A DNA stretch of 64,000 bases. It comes from an uncultured Ezakiella sp. GTDB taxonomy: Bacteria; Bacillota; Clostridia; Tissierellales; Peptoniphilaceae. A model generated the notes under the pieces. It made no database searches. It was not told the origin of the DNA and was given only the letters and a program-made list of their open reading frames with translations. This document shows positions 43,528 through 51,808 of the stretch, in pieces. How positions within the stretch are numbered: the stretch's first letter is position 1; each line of letters begins with the position of its first letter. Made by a program: the position numbers and the translations under genes. The DNA lies in contig NZ_CALTVH010000003.1 in NCBI RefSeq assembly GCF_943913045.1, forward strand, positions 62,001-126,000. The letters are read 5' to 3'.

Positions 43528-44919
43528 TTACTTGCCTGCTGTTACCTTTTCCTTGGCTTCCTTCTTGGCCTTTTCCTTGGCCCATAGTTCATCAGCTGTA
43601 TCCTTCCAATGTTCCGCATACATATCGCACTTGCCACATAGGTGTTCGACATCTTCGGATTCAATCAAGTCTGTTGACTTGGCTCCGGTTTCCTTGACCA
43701 TCTTGCGTAAGAGATCAGGGTTTTCCAGCATTGGGCATGGCCTAAAGTGGTTGTCATTAAATGGTTGATTTTCCTTGTAGGCCATAAAGAGTGGTTGAGC
43801 CAAAGCGTCTTTGATAGAAACGTCTCTGATATTTGCACTTGAGTAGTGGATAAATACACATGGTTCAACGTCGCCGTTAGCATTAATATGCATGTAGTCC
43901 TTGCCGCCTGCTATGCATCCGTTGATGAGTCTGCCGTCGTTTTGGAAGTCGAAGGCCACAATTGCAGGGTCGGCATCCTTGCTTCTCAATTGGTCAATTC
44001 TTTCGACCATATATTTTCTTTGTTCAGGATTTGGCATAAGTTCGACAACTGCGTCCTTGCCAACTGGCATATAGTGGAAATACCAAATGAGTTTTGATCC
44101 GTTGTCGATAAGTAATTTCAAAAATTCATCGCTTGTAACTGTGTCAATATTTTTGCTGGTGTAGCAAACAGCATTTCCAAACAATAATCCTTCTTCTTTC
44201 ATAATCTTCATTGCATCGATAACTTTTTTGTAAACGCCTTCGCCGCGTCTGAAGTCATTTTCATCTTCGTAACCTTCAAGGCTGACTGCAAAATTCATAT
44301 TGCCAAGTCTCTTTACTTCCTTGCAAAATTCCCTGTCAATCAAAGTTCCGTTTGTGAAAATGTGGAAGCAGCAATCGTTGTGCTTTTCGGCAAGCTTAAG
44401 CATATCTGCCTTTCTTACCAAGGGTTCACCGCCTGTTACCAGGTAAAAATAAATTCCCAGTTCCTTGCCTTGAGTGACTATGCTGTCCATTTCTTCAAAA
44501 GTCAAATTGAGCTTGTTACCGTATTCAGCTGCCCAGCAACCAATGCAGTGAAGATTGCAAGCGCTGGTCGGATCAAAGAGAATAGTCCAAGGCAAATTGG
44601 TGCCCAGTTCTTGTCTATGTTTTTCTCTGACCTTTGATCCGTAAAGTGAAGCTTCGTAACCAAAGTTCATAATGGTCTTGTAGAGAATATTTCTGTCGAT
44701 ATTTTGTGCAATATCGATTCCATATTTAGTCCAACCATTATTTAGATCGTCGGCAACTCTGATTGCCTTGTCAAAAGTTTCGTCTTCAAAAACTTTTAAC
44801 TTTTTGGCATAGCCCATTAGATTTTTAAAAGTTTCTACTGGTTCCTTTTCTAATTTTTTTAATTGGTGGTTTACAAAAGTTTCTACTGCCTTTTTTTCTG
44901 CTGCATCTTTTAAGTTCAT
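43528..44919 (-). CDS. Radical SAM protein with SPASM-like C-terminus
   Basis: 463 residues. The radical SAM cluster motif is C121-NLH-C125-IG-C128, followed by VTGGEPLV (SAM-binding GGEP). C-terminal cysteines in CIAGGKDYMHINANGDVEPC, CPML and CGKC suggest auxiliary Fe-S clusters as in SPASM proteins that modify peptides or proteins. About 110 residues of helical N-terminus precede the barrel. There is no peptide gene beside it; the divergent tetR gene and operator suggest inducible expression. The reaction is not known. AAGGAGG precedes the ATG. Confidence 0.9.
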   Translation of the reverse strand: MNLKDAAEKKAVETFVNHQLKKLEKEPVETFKNLMGYAKKLKVFEDETFDKAIRVADDLNNGWTKYGIDIAQNIDRNILYKTIMNFGYEASLYGSKVREKHRQELGTNLPWTILFDPTSACNLHCIGCWAAEYGNKLNLTFEEMDSIVTQGKELGIYFYLVTGGEPLVRKADMLKLAEKHNDCCFHIFTNGTLIDREFCKEVKRLGNMNFAVSLEGYEDENDFRRGEGVYKKVIDAMKIMKEEGLLFGNAVCYTSKNIDTVTSDEFLKLLIDNGSKLIWYFHYMPVGKDAVVELMPNPEQRKYMVERIDQLRSKDADPAIVAFDFQNDGRLINGCIAGGKDYMHINANGDVEPCVFIHYSSANIRDVSIKDALAQPLFMAYKENQPFNDNHFRPCPMLENPDLLRKMVKETGAKSTDLIESEDVEHLCGKCDMYAEHWKDTADELWAKEKAKKEAKEKVTAGK

Positions 44920-45008
44920 AAAATCCTCCTTATAATAATTTACTAGTCAATCTATAATGTATGTAAGTTCAAATATAGATGGCTGTAGAAATATCTATCT
45001 TTGCTTAT

Positions 45009-45037
45009 ATGATATCACATTTCTGACCATTGGTCAA
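45009..45037 (-). promoter_or_regulatory. Promoter of the radical SAM gene
   Basis: Minus strand TTGACC, 17-base spacer, TATCAT. The -35 hexamer lies inside the palindrome at 45024-45036. Confidence 0.7.
45024..45036. promoter_or_regulatory. Probable TetR-family operator
   Basis: TGACCATTGGTCA, a perfect 13-base palindrome, overlaps the -35 of the radical SAM promoter and lies just upstream of the -35 (TTGATT) of the divergent tetR gene. Typical of autoregulated TetR pairs. Confidence 0.7.
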
Positions 45038-45092
45038 CTTTTTCCTGTTGATTTTTATTAAATTAATGTTAAAATATTATTAGAGGTAAAAA

Positions 45093-45707
45093 ATGAAAAA
45101 CAAAACCGAAAGAATTGACAAGAGACAAGAGCTTTTAAAAGCAAGCTATGACTTGTTTACGACCATTGGAATTGAAAATACGACCATACAAAAAATAACC
45201 GACAAAGCTTCAGTTGGCAAGGGAACTTTTTATTTATATTTCAAAAGCAAACAGGATATCAATGAAGCCCTGATAGCCGAAAAATCCGCTGGGATTTTAA
45301 CTCGTGCAGTCGAAAGTCTGGACGCCCACATAGAATCAAGCCAGGTCAAGCTCGATTATTCTCAAAGGATTTTGTATATAGTAGATTATATAATCGAAAT
45401 TTTTATAGAGAACCCCGCCCTCTTAAAATTTATTTCAAAAAACTTAAGCTGGGGCTTCATATCTTCAAAATATTTTGATAAAAACAATGTAAATCCACTT
45501 AGTCAAATCATAAAACTAATTGAAAAGAAGGAAAACGTCGTCCTAAAAGACATCCGCCTCCTCCTCTTCACCATATTTGAGCTGGTAAATTCCACCTGCT
45601 ACAACGTAATCTTAGACGGCGTACCAGTTACCATTGAAGAATACAAACCCTATTTATTTGAAAATATAAAGTTATTAGTAGAAAATTCCATAGATATAAA
45701 AAAATAA
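45093..45707 (+). CDS. TetR/AcrR family regulator
   Basis: 204 residues. The N-terminal helix-turn-helix is standard: ELLKASYDLFTTIGIENTTIQKITDKASVGKGTFYLYFKSKQDI. The ligand-binding half is helical and unspecific. It is transcribed away from the radical SAM gene with a shared palindromic operator, so it probably represses that gene and itself. AGAGG precedes the ATG. Confidence 0.93.
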   Translation: MKNKTERIDKRQELLKASYDLFTTIGIENTTIQKITDKASVGKGTFYLYFKSKQDINEALIAEKSAGILTRAVESLDAHIESSQVKLDYSQRILYIVDYIIEIFIENPALLKFISKNLSWGFISSKYFDKNNVNPLSQIIKLIEKKENVVLKDIRLLLFTIFELVNSTCYNVILDGVPVTIEEYKPYLFENIKLLVENSIDIKK

Positions 45708-45757
45708 AAAGCTATCCCCCAGTGGTCTCGTACAATCACACGGGGATAGCTTTTTTA
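45707..45757. terminator. Bidirectional terminator between tetR and msrAB
   Basis: AAAAGCTATCCCC / GGGGATAGCTTTT stem, 22-base loop, T-runs on both strands for the convergent genes. Confidence 0.85.
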
Positions 45758-45767
45758 ATACAAATTT

Positions 45768-46853
45768 TTATTCAACCAAATCTTTTAAATATCCGTAGCC
45801 TTCCTTGTCCATATCTTCATAAGGAATAAACTTAAGAGAGGCGCTGTTGATGCAATAGCGGAGGCCGCCCTTGTCCTTGGGGCCGTCTTCGAAAACATGG
45901 CCCAGATGAGAATCGCCCGACCTGCTTTTAACTTCTGTCCGAGTCATATTAAAAGAAGTATCGGTATTATATTTTAAAACATCTTCTGAAATTGGTTTTG
46001 AAAATGATGGCCAGCCGCAACCCGAATCAAACTTGTCCGTGGAAGAAAAAAGTGGCTCGCCAGTTACAATGTCGACATAAATTCCCTTTTGGTAATTGTC
46101 CCAAAACTCATTATTAAATGCCGGCTCGGTTGCACTTTCTTGGGTGACCTTGTACTCCTCGTCGGTCAAAGTCTTTTTTATTTCATCATCTGATGGCTTC
46201 TTGTAATCGTCCTCGTCAATTAAAACTTGGTCGGCCTTAGATAAGTCTATATGGCAGTAGCCGCCAGGCTTTTTGCCCAGATAATCTTGATGGTAGTCCT
46301 CGGCTTCATAAAAATTATCCAATCTTTCCACCTCAACCACAATCTTTTTATCATACTTTTCTTGTTCTTTTTTTAACCTATCCTCAATAACCTGCCTGTC
46401 CTTTTTATCTACATAATAAATCCCAGTCCTATATTGGCTGCCAATATCATTGCCCTGTTTATCCACAGAGGTCGGATCAATTACCATGAGTAAATAGCGA
46501 ATGAGCTTGTCCAGGGAAATTTTATTTGGATCATAGGTAACTTTTACAGTCTCCGCGTGACCAGTTTCGCCAGTAGACACCTCCTTGTAAGTTGGGTCTG
46601 CTGTCTTGCCGTTTGCATAACCGCTCACAGCATCGTAAACGCCGTATAGCTTTTCCATATAAGCTTCAAGTCCCCAGAAACACCCACCTGCAAAATAAAT
46701 TGTAGACAAGTCGTCAGGATTTATATCCTCTTTTGTATCTTTCGATTCTGTTTTTGTACCAGCAATTTTTTCTTGGTTTTCTGTCGGACTACCCACGCAT
46801 GAAACAAATAAAATCGCTAGGGCTAAAATTAATATAATAAATTTATTTTTCAT
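45768..46853 (-). CDS. msrAB: Methionine sulfoxide reductase MsrA-MsrB fusion lipoprotein
   Basis: 361 residues. Lipoprotein signal with lipobox FVSC (cysteine 19). The MsrA domain has GGCFWGLEAYM (catalytic C58) and YHQDYL; the MsrB domain has GCGWPSFSKPI, RSGDSHLGHVFEDGP and RYCINSASLKF with the catalytic cysteine. MsrA reduces the S- and MsrB the R-sulfoxide of methionine; the anchored form repairs extracytoplasmic proteins. The CxxC zinc pair of many MsrB domains is missing (IVTGEPLF). Single-gene unit with its own start AAGGAG. Confidence 0.95.
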   Translation of the reverse strand: MKNKFIILILALAILFVSCVGSPTENQEKIAGTKTESKDTKEDINPDDLSTIYFAGGCFWGLEAYMEKLYGVYDAVSGYANGKTADPTYKEVSTGETGHAETVKVTYDPNKISLDKLIRYLLMVIDPTSVDKQGNDIGSQYRTGIYYVDKKDRQVIEDRLKKEQEKYDKKIVVEVERLDNFYEAEDYHQDYLGKKPGGYCHIDLSKADQVLIDEDDYKKPSDDEIKKTLTDEEYKVTQESATEPAFNNEFWDNYQKGIYVDIVTGEPLFSSTDKFDSGCGWPSFSKPISEDVLKYNTDTSFNMTRTEVKSRSGDSHLGHVFEDGPKDKGGLRYCINSASLKFIPYEDMDKEGYGYLKDLVE

Positions 46854-46912
46854 AAGATTAAATCTCCTTTGCTAATTTATACCCGCAAAATAAGACCACT
46901 TAATACAAATTA

Positions 46913-46940
46913 CAAAAAAAATGAGGCCGAGGCCCCATTC
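46913..46940 (-). terminator. Terminator of hcp-DUF488
   Basis: AATGAGGCC-GA-GGCCCCATT with a T-run on the minus strand. Near-identical hairpins end the units at 51774 and 53563. Confidence 0.85.
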
Positions 46941-46992
46941 TATTTTATCAAAGAAACTAATAAGTTTTTAGTAGTTTATGATTCCTATTAAA

Positions 46993-47352
46993 TTATTCTT
47001 GCAAAAATTTTTTCAAAACCTGGACATGATTGATCTCTGGATCCTTGGCTGCATATATCAAAATTACATCCTCAGTTTTTAAAATATTTTTTACATGAAT
47101 TTTAAATTTATCCGCCTCAGGGTTTCCCTCCAGCTCTTCCATATAAAGTTTGGAAAATTTTTCAAAGTTTTCCGCCTTGTGGTCAAAAAATTTTCTTATT
47201 TGTGTAGAAGGCGTAATTTCTTTTGCCCATTCAAAGGGCTCTAAACTTTCTTTTTTAATTCCCCTGGGCCAGAGCCTGTCGACCAGGATTCTCCTGCCTT
47301 GGCAAGTATCATCTATATCGTATGCCCTGATCATTAGTAATTTTCCAGCCAT
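46993..47352 (-). CDS. DUF488 family protein (YeaO-like)
   Basis: 119 residues. IRAYDIDDTCQGRRILVDRLWPRGIKKESL and the C-terminal ILIYAAKDPEINHVQVLKKFL are the DUF488/YeaO signatures. The biochemical role is unknown. It is encoded 27 bases after hcp on the same strand, ahead of a shared terminator. It is therefore probably induced together with Hcp, which hints at a nitrosative or oxidative stress role (inference). Confidence 0.88.
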   Translation of the reverse strand: MAGKLLMIRAYDIDDTCQGRRILVDRLWPRGIKKESLEPFEWAKEITPSTQIRKFFDHKAENFEKFSKLYMEELEGNPEADKFKIHVKNILKTEDVILIYAAKDPEINHVQVLKKFLQE

Positions 47353-47379
47353 ATTTCCATCTCCTAATCTACATTTTTC

Positions 47380-49026
47380 CTAAGCTATTTGAAAAAATTC
47401 TTCCAAATCTTCTTCTACAGTCCCTATACCACTAATGCCAAAGTTTTTAATCAAAACATTTGCAACATTGGCTGATAAAAATGCTGGCAAAGTTGGTCCT
47501 AAGTGGATATTTTTTACACCCAGAGCCAAAAGGGCAAGCAAAACTATTACAGCTTTTTGTTCATACCAAGCGATATTGTAGATAATTGGTAGATCATTTA
47601 CATCATCAAAGCCAAAGGCATCTCTAAGCTTAAGGGCAATTAGAGCTAGCGAATAAGAGTCATTGCATTGACCAGCGTCAAGAACACGTGGAATACCATT
47701 GATATCGCCAAGGCCGAGTTTGTTGTAACGATATTTTGCACAGCCTGCTGTGAGTATAACAGCATCCTTTGGCAGGGCTTCAGCAAAGTTCGTATAGTAT
47801 TCTCTTGACTTCATACGTCCGTCACAACCAGCCATAACAACAAATTTATTTATATCACCAGCCTTAACCGCATCTACAATCTTGTCTGCCAAAGCAAAGA
47901 CCTGGGCGTGGGCAAAGCCGCCTACAATTGTACCCGATTCAATTTCTCTTGGAGCTTCACAGCTTTTAGCTTGCTCAATAATAGCAGAAAAATCTTTTTT
48001 GTCTCCAATGCCACCTTCTATGTGTTTCATACCAGCAAAACCTGCAGCCCCTGTAGTCCACACCCGATCTTTGTATGAATCCTTGGGTGGAACAATGCAG
48101 TTGGTCGTCATTAAAACTGGTCCATTGAAACTTTCAAATTCCTCCCTTTGTTTCCACCAGGCGTTGCCATAGTTACCGACAAAATTATCATACTCTTTAA
48201 ATTTTGGATAGTAATGGGCAGGAAGCATTTCTGAGTGAGTATAAACATCAATTCCTGTCCCCTTTGTTTGCTCTAAGAGTTCTTCCAAATCTCTTAGGTC
48301 GTGACCAGAAACAAGTATGCCAGGATTATTTCTAACTCCGATATTTACATTTGTAATTTCTGGATTGCCATAGGCTTCTGTATTGGCCTTGTCTAAAAGT
48401 GCCATGCCCTTTACACCATATTCTCCTGTCTTTAAGGTTAGAGCTACCAAATCTTCAACGGTTAGCGAATCGTCCAAGGTCTTGGCCAAAGTCTCTTGAA
48501 TAAAAACATCCACCTCTTCATCGTCTTTCAAAAGCATATTTGCGTGATTCATATAGGCGGACAGTCCCTTAAGCCCATAAGTAATTAACTCTCTTAAAGA
48601 TCTCTTGTCATCGTCCTTGGTCGATAAAACGCCAACTGCATTACTAGCAGCCTTCATTTCATACTCCTCTTCAGACCCCTGCCATAATGCAGCCTCAGAC
48701 AATCCATCCTTTGAGTCTAACTTTGAAAGTAATTTAGCCTTTTTGGCCAGCGTATTAGTGATAGCCTTAATAATGGCATCGCGATCAAAGTTGGCATTTG
48801 TAATTGTCAAAAAAAGATTGTGGGTAACCAAGTGGTTAATAAAAGCACAAGGATTTTTTCCTTCAGACCTTAACCTCGTAGTAACCTCTGATAGACCCTT
48901 TGTCAAATAGACAAGAAGATCCTGCATAAGGGCAACTTCAGGAGTCTTCCCGCACACACCCTTAACCGTACATCCTGTGTTTTTGGCTGCTTCTTGACAT
49001 TGGTAGCAAAACATTTTGTAATCCAT
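47380..49026 (-). CDS. hcp: Hydroxylamine reductase / hybrid-cluster protein
   Basis: 548 residues. The N-terminal cubane ligands are C7-x2-C10-x8-C19-x5-C25, the anaerobe-type spacing. Hybrid-cluster ligands are seen in VYTHSEMLPAHYYP, TTNCIVPP and AGCAKYRYNKLGLG. Hcp reduces nitric oxide (to N2O) and hydroxylamine and is a common part of the anaerobic NO response. A Crp/Fnr-type regulator is divergent, and its operator is placed at about -41.5 of the hcp promoter. AAGGAGG precedes the ATG. Confidence 0.96.
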   Translation of the reverse strand: MDYKMFCYQCQEAAKNTGCTVKGVCGKTPEVALMQDLLVYLTKGLSEVTTRLRSEGKNPCAFINHLVTHNLFLTITNANFDRDAIIKAITNTLAKKAKLLSKLDSKDGLSEAALWQGSEEEYEMKAASNAVGVLSTKDDDKRSLRELITYGLKGLSAYMNHANMLLKDDEEVDVFIQETLAKTLDDSLTVEDLVALTLKTGEYGVKGMALLDKANTEAYGNPEITNVNIGVRNNPGILVSGHDLRDLEELLEQTKGTGIDVYTHSEMLPAHYYPKFKEYDNFVGNYGNAWWKQREEFESFNGPVLMTTNCIVPPKDSYKDRVWTTGAAGFAGMKHIEGGIGDKKDFSAIIEQAKSCEAPREIESGTIVGGFAHAQVFALADKIVDAVKAGDINKFVVMAGCDGRMKSREYYTNFAEALPKDAVILTAGCAKYRYNKLGLGDINGIPRVLDAGQCNDSYSLALIALKLRDAFGFDDVNDLPIIYNIAWYEQKAVIVLLALLALGVKNIHLGPTLPAFLSANVANVLIKNFGISGIGTVEEDLEEFFQIA

Positions 49027-49263
49027 AATTTCCTCCTTAATTTTTTAAATTTTAAATGGTTCAAGCTTAGATCTCTATCCCCATTTAATTAATAATTAAC
49101 TTTTCTAATAATAAAACCCTTAAACATGCTTTAACTATAATAAAACTCTTCAACTTGCTTGACCTTTAATAAAAACCTTAAACTTACTTAACCTAAGATT
49201 TTTAAAATCATGATTTAACTTAACTTAAAAATTCTCCACGGCTTTAAATCTTAGCCTATATGT

Positions 49264-49306
49264 ATTATAATAAAGCTAAATTATAAAGTATGTTGTCATA
49301 ACAACG
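49264..49306. promoter_or_regulatory. HcpR-type operator and hcp -10 box
   Basis: GTTGT-CATA-ACAAC (49292-49305) lies between the divergent hcp and regulator genes. On the minus strand the hcp -10 TATAAT is at 49264-49269, putting the operator centre at about -41.5, the class II position for Fnr-like activators. On the plus strand the same site would fall just downstream of the regulator's own start of transcription. Confidence 0.65.
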
Positions 49307-49317
49307 AAAGGAGAAAA

Positions 49318-49977
49318 ATGGATTATAAATTTTTATCTGAGACAAATTTGTTCAAAGGGCTGAGTGAAGGTGATATAAAAAAAGTCCTCCCCTGCCTAAA
49401 GCCCGAGGAAAAGACCTACCAGAAAAATGAAATTATCCTCCACACAGGCCAGACCACCAACAAGATTGGCATGATTATAAAAGGCGGTGTAAATATTTCT
49501 GTTCTTTCCTACTGGGGACAGGGACAAATCTTTGGCCACGTCAAAGCCGGAGAAATCTTTGGAGAAAATTATGCAGCCGTCCCTGACAAAGAACTCCTTT
49601 GTGATGTTATAGCTGCAAAAAATACAGAAATTATTTTCTTTGATTTCTCAGCCTTAGTAAGCACATGCCAAAAGTCCTGTCCTTACCACAATGAGCTTAT
49701 ACTAAATTTAATAATGATTGCTGCTAGAAAAAATTTACTCTTCTCCAGTCGGATGATTCACACCAGTTCAAAATCGATTAGGGACCGGGTCAGCTCCTAC
49801 TTATCAGAGCAAGCGACAATAAATAATAGCAATTACTTTTCCATTCCCTTCAATCGGCAAGAGCTGGCAGACTATTTAAATGTGGACCGGTCTGCCCTAT
49901 CAAATGAACTCAGCAAAATGAGAGCAGACGGCCTCTTGGACTTTTATAAAAATTCTTTTGAACTAAAAAAAATATAA
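49318..49977 (+). CDS. Crp/Fnr family regulator, probably HcpR-like
   Basis: 219 residues: N-terminal cyclic-nucleotide-binding fold (FKGLSEGDIKKVLPCLKPEEKTYQKNEIILHTGQ...GEIFGENYAA), dimerisation helix, and C-terminal Crp-type helix-turn-helix (FNRQELADYLNVDRSALSNELSKM). The scattered cysteines do not form the Fnr cluster motif. Divergence from hcp and the shared operator fit HcpR, the NO-responsive activator of hcp in anaerobes. GAAAGGAG precedes the ATG. The name is by context. Confidence 0.88.
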   Translation: MDYKFLSETNLFKGLSEGDIKKVLPCLKPEEKTYQKNEIILHTGQTTNKIGMIIKGGVNISVLSYWGQGQIFGHVKAGEIFGENYAAVPDKELLCDVIAAKNTEIIFFDFSALVSTCQKSCPYHNELILNLIMIAARKNLLFSSRMIHTSSKSIRDRVSSYLSEQATINNSNYFSIPFNRQELADYLNVDRSALSNELSKMRADGLLDFYKNSFELKKI

Positions 49978-49979
49978 AA

Positions 49980-50050
49980 AAATCCCTTTTGTACTAGCCT
50001 TTAAATCCAAAGTCGGACCTAAGACCTAGTGTACAAAGGGATTTTTTATT
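49980..50050. terminator. Long-loop bidirectional terminator with nested repeat core (copy C)
   Basis: Outer stem AAATCCCTTT / AAAGGGATTT, inner GTACTAG / CTAG-GTAC arms, T-runs both ways. It separates the convergent regulator and DUF438 genes. The loop resembles the core in copy B. Confidence 0.8.
49991..50034. repeat. Nested palindrome core, copy C
   Basis: GTACTAGCCTTTAAATCC and CGGACCTAAG match the order and spacing of copy B (minus-strand reading GTACTGCCCCCTTAAATCC...CGGAAATAAG). Confidence 0.55.
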
Positions 50051-50092
50051 TTGAAATTATTTTTACTTTTATATAAGCCTCGACCTGTAGAG

Positions 50093-51547
50093 CTAGAGGC
50101 CCAGATGTTTTTTTATTCCATCCATATTTTGTACCAACTCCATAGTGCCCAAATAAGTTCCTTGTCTGTCCCTAAGAGCCAGGTAAGTTACCAAGAAATC
50201 TCCTTCTTTTTTATTCATATAAACCTCAACCTTGTCCCGGGCGCCCGACTTGAAGTCGTCAATAATTGCACGCACCATGGGCTCAATCTTTGGTGGATGG
50301 CAGGAGAAAACATCTCTGCCCAAAGCCATTGCCGGCCGCTTAAATACTTTGGGGACTTCGTTGAAGAATTTATTTATATCATTTGCATCCACAAATGTTA
50401 TTTCGAGTGGCAGGGTATTTAAAAGAGCAATCAATTCTTTTACCTTCAAGACTCCGCCTGGCATCTTGACTTCAGCTTCAAAATCAATATCTCCTTGTTC
50501 AGCCTTAACAGCCCCCTCCCAAGTCTCATCAACTCCAAAGGCTAGGTCATAATCTTTGGAATCAAAATAAATTCCATTCCAATCTTCATCAGTAAAATTA
50601 GCTGCACAAAGTGGAAATAAAATATTCTCTTCCTTGTAAATCATCTCCTTAGCTCTATTGACAACTTCTATGGCCTTTGCCTCATCATAAGATTTTCTGA
50701 GATCTCTAAGGCCATCCCTAATTTCATCGTCCACCGTCCACATAACATTTGACGGACCAAACATCCCATACTTAACATCTAAAAGCGGATAGATCAAATC
50801 GCCCTTCTTGGCATAATGGATAGATAAATCAGATAGCTTTGCCAAGACTTCTGGCCTAGGGTCAGCCAAAAAACTTTCAATCAACTTTGCAGCACATTCA
50901 TTCTCTTTTGAAAAAGTGGATATGGGATGCCCAACTATAGTCTTGTAGAAAGCCGCAAATTCTTTTTTATTGGCCCTTTTGTCTTCTAGGCTAATGCCAT
51001 TAGCGCCTGCCCCATGAATTTCCTCAACACTCATACCATGGAAAAGTGAAGAGTGTATATCACAAAGCTTTTTAATTTTACTTACAGGCATTCCCTCTTT
51101 GATAAGCTCTTCTTCTGCGGCCATAATCTCAGCAGCATCTACAGATTCAAAGTTTTTCACAAAATCTGCCCTTACAGCCTCCAATTGGCTTTCATCTTCC
51201 AGCCTTAGAAGATAAGATTTTATTAGTTCTTTTCTCCTTGTCGCCTCATCGTCTTTACCTGCTTCATCTACATGCATCCCTAATTGTTGACTAGGCTTGG
51301 CTCCCATATTTTCATCGACACTTGGTCCATCAAAAGTGAAGCCATTATTCTTTAAAGCGAGGATAATATCAATCATATCAATCCCCTTGGCCTTGGCCCC
51401 TTTAGGTATGGTCATGAACCTGCCCACAGATTTTAACATGGCAGGCTTTTTAATCTCAGTAAAACCCAGCTCACTCATAATATCTATCAGCTCTGGATAT
51501 TCACCGACAAGATCATAAACACTCTTATTTAAATCAATATATTTCAT
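50093..51547 (-). CDS. DUF438 / hemerythrin / PAS domain protein
   Basis: 484 residues. Domains in order: DUF1858 (YIDLNKSVYDLVGEYPELIDIMSELGF), DUF438 (from about residue 90), hemerythrin-like HHE segment (GHPISTFSKENECAAKLI; GMFGPSNVMWTVDDEIRDGL; YKEENILFPL) and a C-terminal PAS domain (LLNTLPLEITFVDANDINKFFN). Such proteins are found with anaerobic NO-detoxification genes. The start at 51547 has TAAGGAGG in front; the frame to 51610 has no site. An HcpR-type operator and TATAAT precede it, so it is probably co-regulated with hcp. Confidence 0.9.
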   Translation of the reverse strand: MKYIDLNKSVYDLVGEYPELIDIMSELGFTEIKKPAMLKSVGRFMTIPKGAKAKGIDMIDIILALKNNGFTFDGPSVDENMGAKPSQQLGMHVDEAGKDDEATRRKELIKSYLLRLEDESQLEAVRADFVKNFESVDAAEIMAAEEELIKEGMPVSKIKKLCDIHSSLFHGMSVEEIHGAGANGISLEDKRANKKEFAAFYKTIVGHPISTFSKENECAAKLIESFLADPRPEVLAKLSDLSIHYAKKGDLIYPLLDVKYGMFGPSNVMWTVDDEIRDGLRDLRKSYDEAKAIEVVNRAKEMIYKEENILFPLCAANFTDEDWNGIYFDSKDYDLAFGVDETWEGAVKAEQGDIDFEAEVKMPGGVLKVKELIALLNTLPLEITFVDANDINKFFNEVPKVFKRPAMALGRDVFSCHPPKIEPMVRAIIDDFKSGARDKVEVYMNKKEGDFLVTYLALRDRQGTYLGTMELVQNMDGIKKHLGL

Positions 51548-51614
51548 CTTTACCTCCTTAAAAATTTTATTTATTTTAAAGCTTATAGCCGTATTTACCT
51601 TACTGCTCATTTTT

Positions 51615-51658
51615 ATTATACCCTTATAGCTAAGAAAGTATGTTGTTTTAACAACATA
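51615..51658 (-). promoter_or_regulatory. HcpR-type operator and -10 box of the DUF438 gene
   Basis: TATGTTGTT-TT-AACAACATA (51639-51658), a perfect 9-bp-arm palindrome, contains the same GTTGT-N4-ACAAC as the hcp site. The -10 TATAAT (51615-51620) puts its centre at about -40.5. Confidence 0.7.
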
Positions 51659-51773
51659 GAAGCAAACATTTAACTATGATTGGAGTGTAAAAGTAAAATT
51701 AACTTATCCATATTTTAATTGTAAAAATATATGGACCTTATCACTAGCTCAAAAAATTGAACACAATCCCAAA

Positions 51774-51796
51774 TAAAAATGAGGCTTACGCCCCAT
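51774..51796 (-). terminator. Terminator of the isochorismatase-like gene
   Basis: ATGAGGC-TTAC-GCCCCAT with TTTTTATTTGG following on the minus strand. Confidence 0.8.
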
Positions 51797-51808
51797 GTGA
51801 AATTTATC

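Noticed and set aside
43281..43587. Open frames of 67 and 94 codons between the peptide importer and radical SAM genes
   Set aside because: They cover the nested terminator on both strands, have no start signals and resemble no protein.
51548..51610. Longer start of the DUF438 protein
   Set aside because: The region holds the promoter and leader downstream of the operator; the ATG at 51547 has TAAGGAGG.
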